From the NCBI GenBank assembly GCA_002049455.2, contig KV918936.1, forward strand, positions 93,029 to 157,028: a stretch of 64,000 nt of DNA, in the 5' to 3' direction. The translations under genes were made by a program, and so were the position numbers. Positions 10,690 to 20,225 of this stretch are shown here, one piece after another. The stretch comes from Porphyra umbilicalis. Its lineage: Eukaryota > Rhodophyta > Bangiophyceae > Bangiales > Bangiaceae. The notes under the pieces were generated by a model. That model made no database searches and was not told the DNA's origin. It was given only the letters and a program-made list of their open reading frames with translations. Positions within the stretch are counted from its first letter, which is position 1, and the number at the start of each line of letters is the position of its first letter.

Positions 10690-11740
10690 ACGACAACAAC
10701 GTCGCTCTTCGATGAGCGCTCACAGCCGCGAGCGTCTGACGGCCACCATGCGTCGTCGGGACCAGCAGCTGGTCGTACGGCGCACAGGAATGTCTGCTCC
10801 CATCGTGAGGCGTGAACGCTTTCGCCGGAAGAATTTGCTTCTTCAAGTCATCAAGCGGCCGGCTGCCCTTCCGTTTGGCCGGGCGTCACTGGCGGACCGA
10901 CTTTCGGCGGCCACTGAGGCCAAGTGATGGATTGCACGAGCTCTTCGTATTTCCACCAAGGCGCGCTCACTCCGAGGTAACCCCATCGTACGTGTGTCTT
11001 CACGTGCGCTGGCCGAGACTGTTTGCAAGAAGCTGGCGCTAGCAGCTGAGGACCGGAATTTGGTTGCTGCAGGGGCCGCGCTAAAGATTTGCCCTGATCC
11101 TTCGGGCCAAAGAAACTGCTCCGAGGTCGAGCAGCTGTTCTTGTCCCAGCGCGGAGTCGCCGTAGTCGCGACAATTGCGTTTGGTCTTGGCGTAGACTGT
11201 GCACACTTCCGCGTGCACATCCACTTCGTACGTGGTTGGCATTTTGCTCACCTGTTTTGCTCACCATATTCTATACTTGCAACCATCGGAGCCGGACTTT
11301 TCGTGCTTCGCACTGGCAGCCAGCTTGATGTTTGGTCTCGACTTGTCCAGCTCGAGCTCACCTTCTTTTTCGATGTATGCGCGCGTTTTTCTCCGATTAT
11401 CTTCTTTTCTCTCTTGTTTGTTTTCGCACGTGGCCTCTACGTACGTCTGGTTTAGGCAGGGGCGAGGTCCCTGGCTGAGTCTGCTCAGCAAGATGGTCGC
11501 AGCGAACGTGACAGTGAAGACGCGTACCGCTTGCGCTTCTACGATCCAAGAGACGGCCAAGGGATTCAACGCAGCATCGAGTCGGCGCCTTTGACGACGT
11601 CGACGACGACTGTCCTAATGCGCAAGGTAACAGATCGCACAACCGAACGCAGCCGAATTTTAGATTTTCAATGGGACGATTTCCACAGGGCTGGAATCGA
11701 CGATGGCAACACGGATGCCGCCTTAGGCGCGCTCTGAAGC
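10690..11740 (+). pseudogene. RecQ-like DNA helicase fragment (two exons)
   Basis: Superfamily 2 RecQ-type helicases unwind DNA during repair and recombination. Motif III-like LTATM lies near 10,737, followed by a DQQLVVRR...FRRKNLLLQV region like the RecQ segment before motif IV. Then come SSRALAETVCKKLA (motif IV region) and VAVVATIAFGLGVD near 11,158-11,200 (motif V), followed by VHIHF. The next motif, AESAQQDGRSERD near 11,476 (compare YYQESGRAGRDG in RecQ), lies in another frame after a probable intron 11,232-11,459 with a CT-rich 3' end and GGCAG acceptor. Joining there keeps phase. TGA at 10,925 interrupts exon 1. Motifs 0-II and the zinc/winged-helix region are missing, so it is a fragment. 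Confidence 0.65.
11232..11459 (+). other. Probable intron in the RecQ-like fragment
   Basis: Donor GTGGTT (an alternative GTACGT starts at 11,228). The acceptor TTTAGGCAG ends at 11,459 after a CT-rich stretch (TTCTTTTCTCTCTTGTTTG). Removing it brings the motif V exon into frame with the motif VI-like exon. Confidence 0.5.
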
Positions 11741-11999
11741 ACCGGTTTGGCGCTAGCAGGTAAGCGACAACCGGCGCGCATCTCGGAAATGAAGGACCCA
11801 AAGTGGCCCATTCAGCCGCTCTCCGCGTTGTCCAGGTTTTCTCTTCCGCTGTGGACAAATCGCTTTGCAGGCCGCGTTCGCTTCGGGCAAGCTTAATATC
11901 TCTGTTCGATGTGATGTGCTAGATATGTGCGCGGTGCCACTCTTCCTGGAGAACGGCGCCGGTGGGCCCACGGTGGTTCACGACGCGCTGAACGACCTG

Positions 12000-12400
12000 G
12001 CTGCTGCAAAATTCGTTGACATCAACTACAGTGATGACTACCCGCTGGTTCAACATCTGGCAGTGCCCGATCGCCAAGATGCGCGAGCTGCCGGGCGGCT
12101 TTCCAAGGCCATGAAGTCTGCTGCGGCGCAGTAGCTGGCTGTGATTGACGACGCCCTCGAGTGCCGAGTGGGCCTTCCCTGTGGTCCTTGTCCCGAAACC
12201 CGACGGGACGATGCGGTTCTGCGTGGACTACCGCCAAATCAACGAGGTGGCGGTACGGGACGCGTACCCGTGGCCACGTATGGACGATTTTATCGACTTT
12301 CTCGAGGACACTCAGGTGTCTTCGACTATCGACTCCGCGGATTTTGACTACGTGGTGCAGACGCGGCCAGGGGTGTCACCCCACGCGGTGGACACGATTC
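12000..12400 (+). pseudogene. pol: Reverse transcriptase N-terminal remnant (gypsy)
   Basis: Fingers/palm start of a gypsy reverse transcriptase. The diagnostic run VLVPKPDGTMRFCVDYRQIN is followed by YPWPRMDDFIDFL and a degraded DSADFDY, where gypsy RTs normally have the first catalytic Asp region. Coding similarity ends near 12,360. A TAG at 12,132-12,134 and a frameshift near 12,145 lie upstream. Confidence 0.75.
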
Positions 12401-12539
12401 GCGGATCTCAACACCCGCGGGAGACGACGTGGCGATACCCGACGCGGTACCCTGTCTGGCTCTGCTCAACTCGTCGGCCGCGTGGCAGTTTCCACCGGAG
12501 ACTCAAAGGGGGGCTCCTATCCCCCCTGACGTTCTCCGA

Positions 12540-13409
12540 GCTCCTCGAGGGGCAAGCGAAAGACTGACGGTGAAGGAGGTCCGCGTGGCGATGGACGGAA
12601 AGGAAAAGTCTCGGTTCTTCGAAGACCCGAACGGCCATTTTGTGGGCACGGCGCCAATGGATGGGGCCGCGCAAGTCAACGTGCCAACCAACATGCGCTA
12701 CGGGGTGATGATGCTGGAGCTCTACCCGCCGCAAGCGGGGCACCCGGGGGAGAACAAGATGTACACGTCGATGCGAAGGTAGTTTTATTGGGAGTTTATG
12801 GTGGTGGAAGTCTACGCCTTCGTGGCAAACTGCACTCAGTGCGCAAGGTACCGCATATGCAAGCGACGAAAGACAAACTACCTCAAGAAATTCCCCCCGA
12901 CGGAACTGCTGACGCAGCAGTGTATGGACCTGCTCGGGCCCCTCCACCGGACGGCGGCGGGGAATGGGAACCTGTTGGTCATAGTGGATTGCTTCTTCAA
13001 GATGACGCGGGACATCCCGCTTCAGCAGATCGACGCGGAGACCATCGTGGAAGCGTTTTTGAACAACTGGGTAGCGGCATACGGACCCCCGGCGACTCTG
13101 ATATCCGACAATGGCCCCCATTTCCGCTCCACGTTCTTCCAAGAGGTTTGTTAGCTCCTCGGGATTTCCAACCGGTACTCCATCATGTACCACCCGCAGA
13201 CGAACGGCCAAGTGGAACGGTACAACAGGACCATCATGGGTCAGTCGCGGACGGTCGTCGAGGACCACCAAGACCTATGGGATGAGCTGGTGTTGATGCT
13301 GACGCTGGCCTACATCAGGCGGCAGCAGCAGAGCACCGGGATGGCGCCCCTTGAGCTCGTTAGAGCATTCACACCAATGTCGGGCCAACGGTCTGAAACG
13401 GTGAAATGA
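12540..13409 (+). pseudogene. pol: Integrase remnant (gypsy, DDE type)
   Basis: Retroviral-type integrase that joins element DNA to the chromosome. One frame is open except for two TAG stops (12,780-12,782 and 13,152-13,154). The zinc-binding part has GHPGENKMYTSMR and CTQC. The core shows CMDLLGP (first Asp), SDNGPHF (second Asp) and NGQVERYNRT (catalytic Glu), so all three acidic residues are kept. The stops and missing RT make it non-functional. Confidence 0.85.
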
Positions 13410-14949
13410 AACCGCTACGTGTGGCCCTGCGAGTGGTCAGTTGCCAACGGGCCAACGCGTTGCCAACGGGCAATGTAATGGGTGAAACAGAGTGGGCTAC
13501 CTTTCAAAGATCTGAGCGCCGTTGGCCTCGACGTTGTTGGCCGCACTGCGTGGTTGCCAACGGAGGACACGTATCAGCGTCGTCGCCAGTATCGAAATAA
13601 TGAGACTTCCGTCGAATACGTGCCGAAGATGTCACGGAAAGCGTGTGAACGGAGCCCAAACCGCCCAAATCAAGGCAATCTAGCGAGACACGTGGGGGCC
13701 ATTCGGTACCAATATGGATTGAATCCGCACGAGTGCGTGACATGTGTTGCGGACGCACCCCGTCAGGTTGTGCAAGGACTTCGAGGCTGAGTCATGCCGG
13801 TCAAACGGTCACGTGCAGCTATCGTGGCCTGCCCATTTGCGCAAAGGAGTGGCCCAAGAGCTGTCTACGTGCCCCCCTCTACTGTGTGCATCCCACCCTT
13901 TGCTGACTGGGCCGGTTTCAAAGGAGCTGGCACGCCCGCTCTCAGGGCCGTGCTGCCCCAAAAAGGCCAAGGCTCGGCCAGAAAGGGTCAATAGAGGGCA
14001 GCGACCCACAGCCAGGGACTTATGAGTGCGTGTTTGTGCACTTGTGTGGCTGCCCCCTACTGTTGTGGGCACTGCAGGCAGTTGTAATCGTGGAAGCGTT
14101 GACAGCCCAGGAAGCAGGCTGACTGCACAGCCGTGCACTGGCTCGCCAACGCATGAACGTTGACACCGGCATTCACAGTCCCCCCCCCAGCCCAACCTCG
14201 GCCACACTTCCAACAACGCCACTAGCCCACACCCAGCTTCCCACCCCCGACCCACCCCGAACCCTTTTTACCCTGCTTCCACGTCCACCCGAGCTCCCTC
14301 ACCAAGCTGCAGCAGCAACACGCGCTAGCCAGCCAGCGATGCGCGCACCCTGCCTGCGCCGCCCGCTGACCCGGCCCGCGCGACACTCCCCCCAGGTTTC
14401 TCACCCTCGCAGAAGCAACGCAGAAGCGACCTGCAGGCCGGGGTACCGTTCACAGGTCCAGACAGGGGGCGGCGGACCCCTGCGCACGGTGGACAGCACC
14501 GGGCGGTGGCCACCTCCAGCGGGCGCGACCACAGAGGCACGCGGGCGTGATTGCTCTTGGCGACACTACCACTTCAGCTCTCGGCGGCCACCAGCACGCG
14601 CCCCTCGGTCGCCGCCGGCCTTGTGTCCTCTGTGGTACAACTCTCGCTGTAGCGCACTTGCTGTGTGGGGAATTGCTGTTGCATGAAAATTTGCAGACCT
14701 TGATAGCAAAACGCCCAGAGCAGAACATTGTTTGAGTGGTCCTCTGCTGGATTCCGGCCATGTCATTGGCCAAGGCAGCTGTTCTGGCGCAATTATTATT
14801 GTTTGTATCGGAAAAAGTTCTCAAGCGAGCAACTCCACCGCACAGGCTCGAGCTGTGTGGTGGGATTTTCAAAAATACAATAATTGCGGGGAGGCTGCCA
14901 CCGTACGTTGACTCCGAAGAAGCTACCGCGGCAGCCACCTCACAAAGTC
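13410..14949. other. No gene recognised
   Basis: The first 200 bp repeat GCCAACGG/CCGTTGGC words, as the 19.4-19.7 kb region does. Bases 14,160-14,420 are C-rich on the plus strand. Open frames here are short or Pro/Thr/Arg-rich and lack any family motif. Confidence 0.4.
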
Positions 14950-15519
14950 GGAGACTGGATGGGGATGCCGTGGGGAGGGCGGGGCCGGCCGCGGACGGCG
15001 GCGCTGTCGGCGGGTTTGGTGGGACAGGTCGGTGGTGATAGTGGGTGCGGCGGGCCACGGCAGCTGGGGGCGCAGCGCGGGCACCCTCTGCGGCAAAGGG
15101 AGTTGCGAGGGACGGTAGCGGGGGTGATAGGCCTGCGGAGGATGGCGGCGGGAGCTGTGGGGCCGCGGATAACAGACGACGGTGAGGGCGGCGGCGGGCG
15201 CCGCGGCCGACGGCGGCTTGGGTGGAGAGGGCCCCTGCGGCGAGGGCGGCGGCCTAACCTGGCGGGCGTGCCGTTGGCGGCGGGCGGGGTGGCGGAGGAC
15301 GGCGGCGGGGGTGGCGGCAGGTCATGGGGCGACAGCGGCGGCGGCCGCTTGGGGGGCGCCGGCCGATGGCGGTGGGCTGGCGTGGTGAGCTGCGGCGGTT
15401 GCTGCTGGCGGCTGGGATGGAGGCGGTGGGAGCAGGGGGGGGGGTGGGGCACAAGGTGGAGTCGGCGGGGCCGGCAAGGGCGGCGGCGGGCGACGTCAAG
15501 GGCTGTGACGGCGAGGGTG
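14950..15519. repeat. GGC-rich low-complexity array, left block
   Basis: Dense GGC/GGT/GCG trinucleotide text. All frames stay open simply because A/T-containing stops are rare. It resembles the block right of 16,886 and is probably the same array, interrupted by the TIR element at 15,520-16,885. Confidence 0.6.
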
Positions 15520-15550
15520 CCCTACGGGAAAAATTTCCTGGATATCCAGC
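15520..15550 (+). repeat. Left terminal inverted repeat
   Basis: Pairs with 16,855-16,885 with one mismatch (C versus G at the 18th base). Its inner end holds a GATATC-centred palindrome. Confidence 0.85.
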
Positions 15551-16854
15551 CACTTTGACAAGCGCCGATCTGACACTCACAGGAGAAACATTTCCGTCTG
15601 TAGGCTCCAAGTTGACCCGCCGTATTCCGGTCACGGGGGCCCTCCCGTCGTCAAGGATCCAGGAAAAAAGCTGGATCAGATGGGACTTTGATTGGCTCAC
15701 AACGCTCCTCACGTCACTGTAAGCATACACCTGATTGGTTCTCTGCGTCCTCTGACACTGTTGCTTATAGTAGTTGATATGAATAGTATTTATTTGTGCT
15801 GCCATGTGAATCTACAGTCAAGTGCAATCAAGCAAGTGGAAATTAACATGAACCGGTGAAGCGAGCGGCACGAACGCCCCGAGCCCCCGCCCGCTTCCCC
15901 CCCCTGCAAAGAAAAGGCAAGGCACAAGAAGAGCAGACAGATGTAGACAGAAAAAGTACAGGAACATACGGTAAACACAATAGCACAGAATAAGGTGCAG
16001 AAACAGAGCCAAGAGCAGAGCGGCGTGTACAGGTCAGTGGCCAGTTCAGACAAAATAACCCGGCATTCGGACACTCCCCACTTACTCACCCCTCCAACGG
16101 AGAGGGATCTGGGAGGTCGTGAAGCGGGTGGTCGTGACGGCGGCGTCCAAATGGGCCAATCCGACGGGAGAGGTTGCGGGGGGGGCGTCCGGCTGTACGC
16201 CGATAGTGCGGACGCGGCGCAGCGAGAGATGCCCCCGTCCCCTGTCTCCATCCCCTCTCCTCTTCCACCTCCCTCTTACTCCTCCCGGGCCTCTCTCCCG
16301 TCCCCCCTCCCGTCCCCCCGAACATATCCAGCTCAAAGGTTGGCATAAAAAAAATCACAGCAAGACGTCTCACATGCGTGCACTTACCTTCACATAGGGC
16401 ACGCTCCAAGGAAGCAAGGGGGGGGGATACGTGCCTGGGACAACGGCAAGGACGGGAACAACAGGTGTGCGCGAGGGGGGGAGGGGACGACCAAGATCCG
16501 TTGCAACGCCGCCGAAGCAGCCGATCTGGTTAAACGACGGGGGGACGGGCGGCACACATCAGGAATGGGAGTCTGGGGGGGGGGAAAGCTGCCCAAGCGC
16601 CGGCGATCTGGGCCACACACTGCGGCGCGGAAGATCGCCTCACGTGCAGCGCGCGTCGGGCGACAGACCGCCCGAGATCCTGGATTTTCTGACCAGCTGC
16701 AATTGTGGGGGCTCGCTCAGGTGGCTTGGAATGATGCTTGCTGTTTGGTCCGCTCCTGCGAGCCGCTGGATCAGTCGAACGGCCTCTGTTTCCGACCGAA
16801 ATGGACTTCAAGGCCACCGGATCCGGCTTTTTCCGGGATCCCGGGCCCTAAAAA

Positions 16855-16885
16855 GCTGGATATCCAGCAAATTTTTCCCGTAGGG
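16855..16885 (-). repeat. Right terminal inverted repeat
   Basis: Reverse complement of the left terminal repeat. Here the inner 14 bases form the perfect palindrome GCTGGATATCCAGC. Confidence 0.85.
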
Positions 16886-19085
16886 GTGGTGGCCGGCGAC
16901 GGCGGCCGAGGCCGCAGGGGCGGGGCCGGCTGCCTGCGGTGGCGGCGGGGGCGACGAAGGTGGCGGTACGCAGTGGCGGTGGGGGCGGCGACGGCGTCGG
17001 CGGCAGTAAACGTCGGCGGGGGGGGCGGCGACGGCAGGGGCGGCTGACGGTGGCGACGTGGGGCGCGAACGGCGCCGGCGTGGACAAGGGCTGCTGTCGG
17101 CTGGGGCAGCGACGGCGGGGGCGGCTGTCAGCGGTGGCGGGCGCGGCGGCGACGGCCGGGGCGGCGGTGGGGCGGCGGCAGGCGACGGCAGTTCGGGCGG
17201 CGGCGGCTGGAGGGGCGAGGGCCGCCGTGGCGGAGGTGGCGGTGGTGTCCGCCGTCGGCGGCGACGGCGGCGGTGGTGGGACCGGCCGACGCCGGTGGCG
17301 GTGGCGGGGTCGCGGGGAAAGCAGCGGCGGCTCTCAGCGATGGCGGTGGCGGTGGTGCGAAGGGCGGGGGCGGCGATTGGCTGCGGCGGCTGCGAGGGCG
17401 CGGGCGGGGTCGGCGATCAAAAGCGCCAATGGCGGCGGGGGCCGCGGTAGTCGGCGGGTGCGAGGCGGGAGCCGGCGGTCGGCAGCGGCTGTGGCGGTGG
17501 CGGTCGTTGTCGGTGGCACGTCAGGGGGCGTGGGAGGGGAGGGCGATCGGCCGGGTCGGCGGCGAGAGCGGTTGCGGAGCGTGCATCGGTCGGCGGCTGC
17601 GGCCGGCGGGGGCGGACGGCAACGACGGCGACTGGGTCGGACGGCGACGACGGGGACGGGGGCGGGGGAGAAGTTGGTGGTCGACTGGGCCGGCGGTCGG
17701 CGAGAGTGGTGGCGGCGGAAGTCGGCGGCGGCGGGGTGGGCGGCGACAGCGGGGGCGGAGGTCGGAGCCGGCGGCGGAAAAGGCGAGCGGCGACGGTCGG
17801 GACGAAGGCGTCGGCGGTCGGCGGCGGCGGGGGGGGCGGCGGGCGCGGCGATCGTGGGGGCGGCCGTCGCCGACCGCGGGCACTGCGGCGGTGGCGCGGA
17901 AGGCGGTCGGCCGAACCGGCGGTCGGCGGGGGCGGCGGCGGCGGTGGTCGGCGGCGGCAGGGGATGCAGCGACGGCGGGGGCAGCGGTGGGGGCGGCAGT
18001 GGGGGCGGCAGTGGAGGGGCCAGCTGAAGACGCCGGCGCCGGTCGCGGCGGCGCCGGCGGTCGACAGCGGCGGGGCAGGGGACGGCGGCGGCGGGAGGGG
18101 CGGCGGCAACAGGCGGAATGGGCAAGGGAGGCGGCGGCGGCCGAAGATGGCGGCGGGAACGGGTTTAGCGGGGGCGGCGGCCGCAGATACTCGCGGTGGC
18201 GGCCGACGGTGGTGGAGGCGGCGAGGGAGGGGCGGGCGGTGGCTGGCGGCGGCGGCGGTGAGGGCGGCGGCGGTGGCGGCTGCGGACGACGGCGGCGAGG
18301 GGGGGCGGCGACAGCTGGGGTAGCGGTCGCACGCGATTGCGCTGGGGGCGAGGACGGCGGGGCCGGCTGTCGGAGGTGGCGGCGGGGGGGGCGAGCGGCG
18401 ACGGTCAGGACGGGGGCGGCGGCGGTCGGCGGCGGTGGCGGGGGCGGCGACGGCGGGGGCGGCCGTTGTTAACGGCGGGGACCGGGGCGGCGGGCCAGCG
18501 GCAGACGGCGCCGGCGGCCGACAATAACGGGGGCAGGGACGACGTCGGCGGGAGGAGCGGCGACAGTAGGCGGCATGGGCAGAGGAGGCGGGGGCGGCCG
18601 ATAACGGCGACGGCAGCAGGGTCACCTGAGGCGACGGCGGCGGACCCCGGCAGTGGCGGCCGACGGCGGTGGGGACGGCGAAGGAGGGGCGGCCGGCGCC
18701 TGGCGGCGGCGGCGGTGAGGGCTGCGGTGGTGGCGGCCGCGGACGGCGGCGGGGGAGCGGGGGGCGGAGGCCGACGTCGGCGGTGGAGCGGCGGGCGGCA
18801 GTCTCGGAGGCGGCGGGGCCGGCGGCGACCGGCAGCCGCGAGGGCGGAAGCAGCCGGGGGGGGCGCGGCCGACGGCGGTGGGGGCGGCCAGGACGGCCGG
18901 GGTTGCGGTGGGTGGGGTGGGGGCGGCGACCGTCGGCGTGCGGGGGTCGCTGGTGCTGTGCCGGCGGTGGTCAGTGCGGCCGTGGGCACTGTCGTGGGCC
19001 ACCGCCACTGCCGTGCGGTGCGGGAGGGGGGGGGAGGGCACGCACCGGCGCTGGCCACGGCCGCCACGCGGGCACGCGTGGCGGC
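16886..19085. repeat. GGC-rich low-complexity array with ~450-590-bp higher-order repeats
   Basis: About 2.2 kb of GGC/GGA/GCG text. Longer units recur: GGCGGAATGGGCAAGG near 18,115 and GGCGGCATGGGCAGAGG near 18,572; TGGCGGCCGACGGTGG near 18,195 and TGGCGGCCGACGGCGG near 18,654 (period ~455); GAGCGGCGACGGTCGGGAC near 17,785 and GAGCGGCGACGGTCAGGAC near 18,387 (period ~600). Frames of ~360-400 codons exist on both strands but read as Gly/Ala/Arg or Pro/Ala/Arg homopolymer-like protein, so I do not call genes. Confidence 0.7.
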
Positions 19086-20225
19086 ATGAGCAGCCGCGTC
19101 GCTGCCTGAAGAGGGCCTGACGCGGGGCCGCTCGGCGCAGCCCCGCCTCGTGTGCCCCCTCATCAGCGCCGATCCTCTTGTTTTCCCAGTGTCAGTGTCA
19201 ACGCGCCGCGTGTCTGATGGGCCCGAAACACCGTTCGGCCACGCGCCACCGCATGAATGATACGTGACACGCTCCAACGATCGGGACCATTGGGCCGAGC
19301 TGACAGGCAGCCGCCCAGTTCCGAGAGGTACCATATTTCATCCGTGGGTAGCTGTCGAAACAAAAGTATGTCAAATCGGACAATCTGAGGCCAATATGAA
19401 GTGCCATTTGTCACTCATTTAACCCCGTGAAACCGCGATGGACCAATCAGAGCACAGAACCCGTTGGCCCCAGGGCCATCGAGTTGCCAACGGAGCCTCC
19501 GTTCGCAACTCGTTGGCCCTGGGGCCAACGGCTCCAACGCCGAATCGGACGCAAGTACATTCGCGTTTTAACTCGCTTGACCTCCGTTGGCAACGCCGCG
19601 TGCACGTTCGACATTGTGACCCGCCCCGAGAACTGGCCAACGGCGAATTTGAGACACGTTTCTGCAACGTGTGCCCAATATGGCGTTGGCCCGACATTGG
19701 TGGGAATGCTCTTACACCCGAGTGGTTACGGAGCCTCTTCATTAAACGTATGGTAGGCCCCCGACACCCGAGGAGACGGCCGGTAGCCCATGAGCCATCC
19801 GCGAGGTCATCCGGGCGCGGCTGCGGAGCCTGATTCACAAGGTACGGAGGTCCCTCACGCTGGCACAGCGCGGTTCCCGAAAAGGTATCAACACACGGGC
19901 GAGGAGCTGTTCTGAGTGGCCTTCTTGGGCGATGAATTCGCTGATGACGGCACGACCGTGTCTACCGCACGGCGGGTCGGCAGCTTTTCCTGCAACCCGG
20001 GGGCAGGCCAAGGGGATCGGAACGCTTGGACGGTGTCGGAGGGCAGGTGGTGGCACGCGATGGCTGACCGGCGCGGGCCTGTCGGACGGTGGACCGCAAG
20101 GGGGGATCCGAATTCGGCCTGACGAACAATGGGCTCTCCCAATGGTGATACGCACAGGACCCGCGTGGGGTTTATCGGTCGCTCACGCGCCGTACGGCAC
20201 CGTCCACACTACGAGACCCCCTACA
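19086..20225. other. No gene recognised; hairpin-bearing spacer
   Basis: Composition returns to normal after the GGC array. The stretch holds the long hairpin at 19,462-19,530 and several CCGTTGGC/GCCAACGG words. Short open frames near 19,840-20,150 might continue the broken gene on the right, but no motif supports it. Confidence 0.4.
19462..19530. repeat. 69-bp near-perfect hairpin
   Basis: Arms 19,462-19,494 and 19,498-19,530 (33 bp each) pair with two mismatches around a GCC loop. The outer arm reads CGTTGGCCCCAGGGCCA. Similar GCCAACGG words near 13,440-13,560 suggest a dispersed fold-back repeat family. Confidence 0.8.

Larger units (their letters stand above)
11990..13409 (+). mobile_element. 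Internally deleted Ty3/gypsy pol fragment
   Basis: Two pol pieces are joined without the middle. RT N-terminal text (~12,000-12,360) contains PSSAEWAFPVVLVPKPDG and MRFCVDYRQIN. The palm YxDD motif and all of RNase H are missing. The zinc-binding and core integrase follow from ~12,540. No LTRs or primer site were recognised around it. A 1-nt frame change near 12,145 joins the first RT segment to the next. Confidence 0.8.
15520..16885. mobile_element. TIR element (non-autonomous DNA transposon candidate)
   Basis: 31-bp terminal inverted repeats, 15,520-15,550 and 16,855-16,885, match at 30 of 31 positions. Both ends begin CCCTACGGGAAAAATTT and finish with CTGGATATCCAGC. Each end is flanked by GTG (15,517-15,519 and 16,886-16,888), a possible 3-bp target duplication. 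The ~1.3-kb interior is less GC-rich than the surrounding array and contains no transposase-like ORF, so it would depend on another element. A 3-bp duplication suggests CACTA- or Harbinger-like mechanisms, but the terminal bases do not settle this. Confidence 0.75.

Noticed and set aside
17273-18625. Overlapping ~400-codon open frames on both strands
   Set aside because: They exist because the array lacks A/T-containing stop codons; translations are Gly/Ala/Arg or Pro/Ala/Arg low-complexity.
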